33,820 nucleotides of DNA, taken from NCBI GenBank assembly GCA_026196045.1, contig JAPHRJ010000141.1, positions 1 to 33,820 of the forward strand, written 5' to 3'. Under the pieces are notes generated by a model. The model worked only from the letters and a program-made list of their open reading frames with translations. It did not search any database and was not told the DNA's origin. The position numbers and the translations under genes are program-made. Positions 27,594 to 33,820 of the stretch are shown here, one piece after another. The stretch comes from Gammaproteobacteria bacterium. Its GTDB lineage: Bacteria > Pseudomonadota > Gammaproteobacteria > UBA6429 > Thiohalophilaceae. The number at the start of each line of letters is the position of its first letter. The stretch's first letter is position 1.

Positions 27594-27671
27594 TTAGAAG
27601 CCAGCCTTGGCATACCATTGCTGGGCTAATTCAGGGTTCTTTTCGACCCCATTTCCTTCCTCATACATCAT
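27594..27671 (-). pseudogene. 3' remnant of a Sel1-repeat (TPR-like) gene
   Basis: The minus strand reads MMYEEGNGVEKNPELAQQWY followed by AKAGF and a stop, the second half of a Sel1-like repeat. Upstream in frame only GYL and one Lys precede a stop codon, so the rest of the gene is missing. It lies 38 bp upstream of moxR and was probably the preceding gene in the same direction. The break at about 27672-27685 marks the likely left edge of the accessory region. Confidence 0.7.
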
Positions 27672-27969
27672 TAAATATCCTTTTTAGCCAAAATTAGTGC
27701 GAAAATATTTTTTCGCATGGTTTAGAATTAAACTTGCAATATCCTTATAAAACAAATAATTAAGGCGTTCCATGCAAATACACAACATTATTAACCATTA
27801 TTCTTGCACATGTAAAATTGGTTGTCATTTAACCTAATTTATAGTCTACAGCCGTGCGTATTTTGTAAAAGTAGTACAAATGGGATACATTAGTATAACA
27901 GCAATTGTAATTAACTTTTATTCCTTACCAAAGCAATCAGGTATTTTAACAAATATCAGGAAAAACACC
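27672..27969. other. Junction region upstream of the integrase
   Basis: About 300 bp without a gene, AT-rich. It starts at the Sel1 break and holds the palindrome TGCGAAAATATTTTTTCGCA (27698-27717; 8-bp arms, 4-base centre), a possible attachment-site core or terminator. A candidate promoter TTGGTT-16 bp-TATAGT (27818-27845) points at the integrase. No tRNA is present, though P4-type integrases commonly use tRNA genes. Confidence 0.45.
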
Positions 27970-29283
27970 ATGGCTATCCGCTTTACAGAAGCAAATATTC
28001 GCAACATGCGTAAGGTTAAAAAAAACACAACAATAGGTGGACTTGGTTATCAACGTGGCATTAGGCTGCGTTTGTCTCCATCAGGGCTAAAAACATGGTA
28101 TTTCTATTTTACATTTAAGGGGAAAAAACAGAATTTCAAAATTGGGCACTGGCCTACATACTCAGTTGAACAAGTAGATAAATTGGTTAAACAGTACCGC
28201 GAACAAATAGAAGAAGGAACCAACCCAAAACTTCACAGAAAACGCCCAAAAGATGCCCTACCTTGGGGTACGTGTAATGACTTGTTCGATGCATATTATC
28301 TTCTTCTTGAAATGAAGCAAGCCACATCAATAAACGATGTTAAATCTACAATTAAGAACAATACATCTGAAATTAAAAACCTTTTGGTAAAAGATATAGT
28401 TCGTGATGATATTGATAAAATTCTACAAACAATTACAAACCGTAATGCACTTACACTGGCTAAAAAGTTTAGAACTATAATGCATGCGGCTTTCAATCTT
28501 GCAATAGGTTATAAAGACTTCACGCCAAATAAAGAATTAGGTACTAAACCTAATGTTGACTTTGGAATAACACATAACGTAGTTAGTGAAATTTCGGACA
28601 AATACAAAGTTACCACAACACTAAACTCCAATAAAAGATATTTGGAAATGGATGAAATTGGTGATCTACTTAATAGCCCACTCATACCACCAGAACATAT
28701 ATTACGGCTAAAATTATTATTTTCATTTGGTCAACGTATAATACAAGTTCTACATACCCCTATGTCAGAAATTAATTTTGATAAACGAATATGGTACTGG
28801 GAACAAAACCGACTAAAGAAAGATAAAGATCACTTGCTACCACTAACAGACTTACACATTAAATTATTAAAAGAATGTTATGCGCTATGTGGATCAAAAG
28901 GAAACTGGCTATTTCCAAAATTAAACAACCCTGAATTAGATAGAACGGCCAGTTACAAAACATTATCAGGACATGTGCGCGCTTACTGTAAAAAGACAGG
29001 TGTTAAACGTTTTACTATTGGTGGTGATATTCGTCGTACAGTTAAGACGCATGCAATAAGACTAGGTATACCCAAAGATATTATTGATCGCATTCAACAC
29101 CATATTGTAAGTGATACCTCTGAAGATGTGTATAACTGTCACGACTATATGGATGAAAAGCGTGAAGCATTAGAAGTTTGGTGCAATGAACTGGAAAAAG
29201 CATTTAAACCAACTAATAAACCAGACATATCAACAGACACATTCCAAAAAGACTTAGAAGCATCTATTAATGCCGCTGAATAA
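27970..29283 (+). CDS. P4-type tyrosine integrase (DUF4102 family)
   Basis: 437 residues from the ATG at 27970, preferred over 27880 because AGG lies 9 bp upstream and the family starts with the MAIRFTEANIRN strand. The N-terminal arm-binding domain contains LGYQRGIRLRLSPSGLKTWY and FKIGHWPTYSVEQ. The catalytic domain has R256 (FGQRIIQVL), a lysine in RLKKDKDHLLPL, R355, H377 and the nucleophile probably Y388 (EDVYNCHDYMDEKREALEVW). The usual HxxR histidine is replaced by glycine (G352 in GGDIRRT), which could weaken activity. Family members integrate genomic islands and satellite phages. It lies next to a disrupted Sel1 gene, fitting insertion there. Confidence 0.9.
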   Translation: MAIRFTEANIRNMRKVKKNTTIGGLGYQRGIRLRLSPSGLKTWYFYFTFKGKKQNFKIGHWPTYSVEQVDKLVKQYREQIEEGTNPKLHRKRPKDALPWGTCNDLFDAYYLLLEMKQATSINDVKSTIKNNTSEIKNLLVKDIVRDDIDKILQTITNRNALTLAKKFRTIMHAAFNLAIGYKDFTPNKELGTKPNVDFGITHNVVSEISDKYKVTTTLNSNKRYLEMDEIGDLLNSPLIPPEHILRLKLLFSFGQRIIQVLHTPMSEINFDKRIWYWEQNRLKKDKDHLLPLTDLHIKLLKECYALCGSKGNWLFPKLNNPELDRTASYKTLSGHVRAYCKKTGVKRFTIGGDIRRTVKTHAIRLGIPKDIIDRIQHHIVSDTSEDVYNCHDYMDEKREALEVWCNELEKAFKPTNKPDISTDTFQKDLEASINAAE

Positions 29284-29313
29284 CTATCCAATAAATACCA
29301 TTAAGGATAACTA

Positions 29314-29568
29314 TTGGCAAGGTGCAAACGCATGGAAAAAAACAACCCTACATTACTTAATATTCTTAACAAAGAATACGGTTTCCCAGATACAAAAGCA
29401 GCGGCTTACAAAAAAGTAAAGCAATTCTTTGATGAAGATAAGAACCAGCATGTAATTTATTTTGAACTGCGTTTAAGTAGAAAGGAAAAGCCTGTTGCAC
29501 GGGACTCCGACTACAAAAAAAGCCAACGACTTCTGTACCAGATAATAAACGCGAAAAAGAATACTTAA
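29314..29568 (+). CDS. Small basic protein of unknown function
   Basis: 84 residues from TTG 29314 (AAGGA about 6-7 bp upstream), or 78 from ATG 29332. It is lysine-rich (AAAYKKVKQFF, RLSRKEKPVARDSDYKKS), soluble, without cysteine motifs or membrane segments. It follows the integrase by 30 bp in the same direction, so probably belongs to the same element; an excisionase-like or DNA-binding accessory role is possible but not shown by any motif. Confidence 0.5.
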   Translation: MARCKRMEKNNPTLLNILNKEYGFPDTKAAAYKKVKQFFDEDKNQHVIYFELRLSRKEKPVARDSDYKKSQRLLYQIINAKKNT

Positions 29569-30399
29569 AACTTATTTCAACAAGTGCATTACTTATAAAC
29601 TTAATAACATTTAGATACTCTATGCGAAACAACAAACCTAACTGCTTATGTAAACTTAGTTAAGTTTTGTATACAACTTTCAAGGTAAAGCATGAATACA
29701 AATATAGATAAACAGCGTATTCTGGGCGCAACTACCCTACCCCAATACTTCCCATAAGCCAGTTTTTGAACATTATTGTTTGTGCTTAGTGCTTATAGTT
29801 GTTATTGGTTATCCATCTGGGAAATTAAATGAATAGACACTAATCCGTTTATCAGGTATCCGTTATCGGGGATGAAGCGCATAGCCATTGGCATGGTATA
29901 GTTATTTTACCTGTTTAATCCCTTGTCCTAAGTGCCTGGACAAATAAGGTCATCTTTGCAGACTTTTCTTATTATTCGGGGCTTCGGGCACCCAAAGTGT
30001 TTAGTCAAATACGGGGAATTTCTTCCCCCTTCCTGTATATGACACTTTAGTTCAAAAGCCGGTATTACTTTCCAGTCCTGTTGTTTTGTTTATCGTCTGA
30101 CTTCAACAGTCCTGCTACCCAAACCATACAGACCAGAAAAGTATCGGGCTAATGTTTCCCGCATTTACCCACTTTTCCATATCGTATTTATGAACGTTCT
30201 ATTAAAACTGACCAATACCGATAAACCACGCCCTGAAATGCCACCAATTTTGGTGGTGCCTGTAAAAATGCCATAAAATACACAAAATATGACATTTCCA
30301 GTGTTTATGCGGGTTTCAGGCTGGTTGGGCCTTGCTTAAGACTTACAATGTCATATAATTACGTATATCGTTGTTTTGATTACATTTTAGGGTAAGTAT
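29569..30399. other. Palindrome-rich region without a convincing gene
   Basis: 831 bp between the unknown gene and the small recombinase. Contents seen: palindrome AAACTTAGTTAAGTTT (29652-29667); a 21-codon reading frame at 29692-29757 with a ribosome binding site (AAGG), perhaps a truncated regulator or leader; stem-loop GGGGAA-TTTC-TTCCCC (30013-30028); palindrome CCACCAATTTTGGTGG (30241-30256); and arms ATATGACATT (30287-30296) and AATGTCATAT (30347-30356), the second overlapping the recombinase promoter. Composition is less AT-rich than the integrase, suggesting a different origin. It may hold recombination sites or an RNA gene, but nothing was recognised. Confidence 0.5.
30332..30359 (+). 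promoter_or_regulatory. Promoter of the small recombinase gene
   Basis: TTGCTT (30332-30337) and a perfect TATAAT (30354-30359) are 16 bp apart, placing a start near 30366 and a leader of about 34 nt before the ATG at 30400. One arm of a 10-bp inverted repeat overlaps the spacer and the -10 element, so the product or another dimer could repress it. Confidence 0.55.
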
Positions 30400-30996
30400 A
30401 TGCGAACTAAGACAGGCCAAGCCGCAACATTAACCGATAGCCAACTGAACCAACTTTATAAGCGAATTTCCGTTGGCAACCATGCCAAACGTAATAAAAC
30501 CATCATGGCGTTAAGCCATTTTCTGGCGCTAAGGGCTAAAGAACTGGCTGCTCTGCGGGTTTCTGACGTGGTGGATACAAACGGCAATATTTGCACGGTT
30601 CTACGCCTGCAAGCCTGCTACACCAAAGGGAATAAACACAGGGATCTGCCTATCACTAACCCCAAGTTGCGAAAAATTCTGGAAGAATGGATTACATACC
30701 GCCAAAAGACAGACGGGGTACTATTTAATACTCATGCCCCATTATTCAGATCCCAAAAGGGGCTGGCATTTTCAGCCAATTCCATGACCCGAATGATCAA
30801 TAACCTGTATAGGGATAATGGGTTTGAAGGTTGTACTTCACATACAGGTAGACGTTCTGCGATCACCAAACTGGTGAACAAAGGTATTTCCTTGAATAAG
30901 GTTAAAATTATTGCAGGTCACAATAATATTCAGACAACCATGCGGTATGTGTACACCAACCCTGATGAATTGGGTGAAATTATGAAGGCATTATAG
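30400..30996 (+). CDS. Small tyrosine recombinase (catalytic domain only)
   Basis: 198 residues. All expected catalytic residues can be placed: R45 (LALRAKELAAL), K76 (YTKGNKHRDLPI), H148 and R151 (SHTGRRSAIT), H174 (IAGHNNIQTTMRY) and Y183. It lacks the N-terminal core-binding (SAM-like) and arm-binding domains of full-length integrases, which are about 300-400 residues. The catalytic set is complete and promoter and ribosome binding site (AGGG) look intact, so it is probably a small recombinase lineage rather than a decayed gene. Such proteins resemble fimbrial-type (FimB-like) invertases in size, so local DNA inversion or mobility is possible. It is convergent with the ISP gene (19-bp gap). 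Confidence 0.87.
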   Translation: MRTKTGQAATLTDSQLNQLYKRISVGNHAKRNKTIMALSHFLALRAKELAALRVSDVVDTNGNICTVLRLQACYTKGNKHRDLPITNPKLRKILEEWITYRQKTDGVLFNTHAPLFRSQKGLAFSANSMTRMINNLYRDNGFEGCTSHTGRRSAITKLVNKGISLNKVKIIAGHNNIQTTMRYVYTNPDELGEIMKAL

Positions 30997-31015
30997 TTCA
31001 CCTTCATTCTTACCT

Positions 31016-33559
31016 TCAGTCAATATCCAGTTTCGGCAAAGCATTCACAATTTTCATCGTTTCAAGACTGACCGTTATCACACGTTGAAATAGTTCAAGC
31101 GGGTACTTTGCATTACCCATTGTCTCGGTTGCCCACAGGTTAGCATCGTTGACTATGCTGCTTTTCTTATCCGTGGTTATGGCTTGGCGTTCCATTACCC
31201 ACTCCAGTGCAGGCTTGCCATTGACTACATATCCATAGGCTTCCAGCGGTATATCCCTGATAGTAATATTGTGGTTATACACCACCACAGATTTATCCGT
31301 TTTCTTTGCGAATTTCATTTTAGTAACTTTATAGTCAGCACCACTCAAGCGCTTGATACCTTTGTCCAGTTTTACGGGATAACAGTCCACGGTTTCATAG
31401 TTGATATGTAGTTCTGCCAACTTACGCCCTGCTTGTGAAAACGCCCAGAAGTCTTTGGCGGTTTTTACACAGGGGATACGGGGTAATTCTTTGGTCAGGT
31501 TATCCGCGTAGCGTTCGCGGTATTCCTGTGAATGCAACAAACCATAGATATAATAAAATATATCTTCCTTGCTGATAGTTTCATTAGGGTAGGCGGCCTG
31601 AAAATGGGTTAGCCCAGCATCACTGATACCATCCTTTCGGGTATAGGTTTGCGTACTGCTTCCACCCTTTTTACTTGAAAACAAATCATCAGTATCATCT
31701 TGTTTGCATTCATCTGGTTCAAATATATACAACGGATAACATTGTGCCTTTTCAACATAATCAAAACTAACAACCCTATCAATCATAATGGCAGAAAAAC
31801 CTTTATTAGCTCCAGTTCCTGACACTGAAATAGCAAGGTTACTTATATCTGATAATGGAAATAATTTATGCATTTGATAGATCATTTCATTAAAACTTCT
31901 ATCAAAATATAACCACTGTTTAACGTATGGCCGATAAAGACTTTGAACAATATTATTTTCATTAAATATTTTATTTTTATACTTTGACAAGTCCTTTTTA
32001 ACTGAACGTGACCAACTAATTTTAGAAGGGTTTGCATTTATAAACCCATCTAAAACTGGGGTTTCTTCATTTGATGGATTTTCACATGCTATTTTATAAC
32101 GAATTAATTCTTTATTGTAAAAATGAACCATGCTACTCACATTATTTTTAGTCGTTTTTTTTGAAAAATTAAATACCCATGCATCACGACTACTAAGCAC
32201 ACCTTGTGAATAATTAGTAAAAACAGAAATGCTTTGCTTATCTTTTTTATCCCCTATTTTCATAAATTCATAAAAACTGTTATCACGCTGATTGATCCAG
32301 TCGTTGTATTCATCGGGGATAATTTGTTGCCAGCCATCAACAGCACTAATACCATTAATACTGTTAAAGTTTTTAATGATCTCCAGTTTTTTATCCTGGT
32401 TCAGGTAGTCACCAATATCATGCCAGTATATTTGACCATGTTGCTTGGCTTCTGGATTTTTTACATATAATGTAATTGCTATCGGTGTACGTGTACCTTG
32501 ACCAAATACATTATCTTTTTCTTTGCGGCGCTGCTCACCTTGTGTTCTGGCATTACCTCTCAAATGAAATATATAAATGCTACTAAATTCATCAGCCAAG
32601 CATTTACGTAAACCATCGGCTGTATTAGCTTCCAAATACCCTGCATTGGTAACAAAACCAACTACACCGCTATTACCAACACGATCGCTTGCCCAACGAA
32701 TGGCACGAATATAGCTATCGTATAATCCTTTTTGAAGTGTAGCTTTAGAATTTTTTGCATATGTTTGACGAATGCGATCATCCAAACCTTGATAACCAAT
32801 GTTTTGGTTATTATCATTTTCACTTTTTTGTCCCGCTGAATAAGGTGGGTTAGCCATTATCACACGAATATCCAGCTCCTTCTGGCGTTTGCGCCTGTCG
32901 CTATTATTTACCAATAACTCGCTAATTAGATCGTCTTTTTCATATAACTGGAACGTATCGGTTAAACAAATACCTTCATAGGGCAGGTATTCGCCTCCCA
33001 CTAAACTGTGGTAAACCGCCTCAATGTTAATAGCCGCGATATAATAAGCCAGCAGGATAATTTCATTCGCGTGAATTTCGTTTTTATATTTGTGGGGAAG
33101 TTGTTCCTTACTGATCAAGCCACTTTGCAGCAGACGTGCGATAAAAGTACCCGTACCTGTAAAGGGATCAATAATATGCACGCCCTTACTGCCCAGTGTC
33201 TGGTTGAATTCTTGTTGTAGCAGTTCATTAACACTATGAATAATAAAGTCCACTACCTCAACAGGCGTATAAACAATACCAAGGCGTTCAGTCATTTTCG
33301 GAAAGGCATTGCGGAAAAACTTGTCATATAGTTCTACTACAATTTTCTGCTTGCCTTGGGCATTGTCTATGCCTTCTGCTCGCATTTGCACGCTGGCATA
33401 AAATTTCTCCAGTGTGTCGGCTTCTTTATCAAGTCTATGTTCCTGTAAGATATCCAGCACTTGCTGCATGGCTTGCGATACAGGGTTATTACTGGCAAAA
33501 CTGTAGTCCTTAAACAGGGCATCAAACACAGGCTTTGTTATCAGGTGCTGTGCCAACAT
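31016..33559 (-). CDS. Type ISP restriction-modification enzyme, methyltransferase and specificity half (5'-truncated)
   Basis: 847 residues from the only available start codon (ATG 33559). The frame stays open another 68 codons upstream to 33763, ending at TGA 33764-33766, with no other ATG, GTG or TTG start. The conserved AQHLITKPVFDALF at the N-terminus is normally internal. The adenine-methyltransferase motifs are DPFTGTGTF (131-139) and NPPY (237-240). The following region to about residue 620 should hold target recognition. Type ISP enzymes such as LlaBIII and LlaGI, about 1,600 residues, carry an Mrr-like nuclease and a helicase before this part; both are missing. The remnant could at most methylate DNA. 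The 5' end abuts 23-bp tandem repeats, probably an insertion element. Confidence 0.85.
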   Translation of the reverse strand: MLAQHLITKPVFDALFKDYSFASNNPVSQAMQQVLDILQEHRLDKEADTLEKFYASVQMRAEGIDNAQGKQKIVVELYDKFFRNAFPKMTERLGIVYTPVEVVDFIIHSVNELLQQEFNQTLGSKGVHIIDPFTGTGTFIARLLQSGLISKEQLPHKYKNEIHANEIILLAYYIAAINIEAVYHSLVGGEYLPYEGICLTDTFQLYEKDDLISELLVNNSDRRKRQKELDIRVIMANPPYSAGQKSENDNNQNIGYQGLDDRIRQTYAKNSKATLQKGLYDSYIRAIRWASDRVGNSGVVGFVTNAGYLEANTADGLRKCLADEFSSIYIFHLRGNARTQGEQRRKEKDNVFGQGTRTPIAITLYVKNPEAKQHGQIYWHDIGDYLNQDKKLEIIKNFNSINGISAVDGWQQIIPDEYNDWINQRDNSFYEFMKIGDKKDKQSISVFTNYSQGVLSSRDAWVFNFSKKTTKNNVSSMVHFYNKELIRYKIACENPSNEETPVLDGFINANPSKISWSRSVKKDLSKYKNKIFNENNIVQSLYRPYVKQWLYFDRSFNEMIYQMHKLFPLSDISNLAISVSGTGANKGFSAIMIDRVVSFDYVEKAQCYPLYIFEPDECKQDDTDDLFSSKKGGSSTQTYTRKDGISDAGLTHFQAAYPNETISKEDIFYYIYGLLHSQEYRERYADNLTKELPRIPCVKTAKDFWAFSQAGRKLAELHINYETVDCYPVKLDKGIKRLSGADYKVTKMKFAKKTDKSVVVYNHNITIRDIPLEAYGYVVNGKPALEWVMERQAITTDKKSSIVNDANLWATETMGNAKYPLELFQRVITVSLETMKIVNALPKLDID

Positions 33560-33724
33560 TTCAATGACTTCTTCATTGCTGATACTGTCGTTCAGATCAT
33601 CGCGTAGTTCACTTGCAAAAGCATTAAAGGCCGCGACTTCTTTTTTGTTATCTGGATGGTTAACAATGGTGGTGATACGGGTGATATGGGTATTGGCTAT
33701 TTTCGCTATATCATTTGCCCAGTC

Positions 33725-33820
33725 TGCATATTCTGGACGAACGTGAACACTGATTCTGGCGCATCATGAACACCCATTCTGCTCCATCGTGAACACCCAT
33801 TCTGGTGGGAACGTGAACAC
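33725..33820. repeat. Four 23-bp tandem repeats, probable IS21-family element end
   Basis: ATTCTG occurs at 33730, 33753, 33776 and 33799, exactly 23 bp apart. A/GTGAACAC occurs at 33743, 33766, 33789 and 33813, at 23-, 23- and 24-bp steps. The unit is roughly ATTCTG plus 5-7 variable bases, then CGTGAACAC and two bases. Multiple short tandem repeats at the termini are known for IS21-family elements, whose transposase binds several sites. The array runs to the window edge, so the element body would lie to the right. A tip beginning TG near 33725 is possible. Confidence 0.6.

Noticed and set aside
27672-27969. tRNA gene as integrase attachment site
   Set aside because: No cloverleaf, T-loop or CCA-end pattern was seen on either strand near the integrase.
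30190-30276. 28-codon plus-strand frame with ATG
   Set aside because: No ribosome binding site, and its sequence spans the 30241-30256 palindrome, so the frame is probably incidental.
33725-33820. CRISPR array
   Set aside because: The repeats are contiguous with 23-bp period and share only short blocks; there are no unique spacers of 26-40 bp and no cas genes.

Overview
The window reads as a gammaproteobacterial chromosome of moderate, slightly AT-rich composition. The long leftward run yceD-rpmF-plsX-fabH-fabD-fabG-acpP-fabF ... pabC-mltG-tmk-holB-pilZ-tatD is the E. coli-type fatty-acid/division gene order. The additions (pabB next to pabC, a type IV pilus PilZ gene after holB, a two-subunit pyruvate carboxylase, a DsrS-like gene beside a MoxR/VWA pair) suggest a free-living, piliated, chemotactic and perhaps sulfur-oxidising lineage. 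The species cannot be named from the sequence.

Layout. (1) 1-1578: an Aer-like PAS chemoreceptor whose first few codons lie outside the window. (2) 1575-14184, minus strand: about 9.6 kb of lipid core genes followed by folate, murein, dTMP and replication genes. A consensus sigma70 promoter abuts the first codon of yceD. Internal structures (palindromes before plsX, an intrinsic terminator between acpP and fabF, a terminator between pilZ and tatD) divide the run into expression segments. (3) 14370-18251, plus strand: pycA-pycB (anaplerotic pyruvate carboxylase) and a YceF-type Maf pyrophosphatase. (4) 18275-22998: a Pit phosphate transporter, a DUF748/AsmA-like envelope protein and an Fe(II)/2-oxoglutarate oxygenase with what looks like an FNR-type class II promoter. 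(5) 23124-27555, minus strand: a five-gene set moxR - VWA/metallopeptidase-like - DsrS-like - unknown - grxC closed by a clear terminator. (6) 27594-33820: an accessory region. It starts at a stub of a Sel1-repeat gene, then carries a P4-type integrase, a small unknown gene, about 830 bp of palindrome-rich sequence without a convincing gene, a 198-residue catalytic-domain-only tyrosine recombinase, and the methyltransferase/specificity half of a type ISP restriction-modification enzyme. The 5' part of that enzyme gene is missing, and in its place are four 23-bp tandem repeats resembling an IS21-family end.

How the genes work together. The lipid genes supply acyl-ACP from malonyl-ACP (FabD, FabH, FabG, FabF, AcpP) and acyl phosphate for phospholipid synthesis (PlsX). 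They are co-transcribed with a ribosomal protein and the YceD protein, tying membrane growth to ribosome production. PabB and PabC make p-aminobenzoate for folate, Tmk makes dTDP, and HolB is part of the replicative clamp loader. The moxR cluster looks like an ATPase/VWA remodelling pair with a thiol-redox partner, but its client is unknown. The most unusual parts are the accessory region (insertion into a Sel1 gene, decapitated ISP enzyme, tandem repeats), the FNR-box promoter in front of an oxygenase, and the predicted near-leaderless yceD transcript. No rRNA, tRNA or CRISPR array was recognised.
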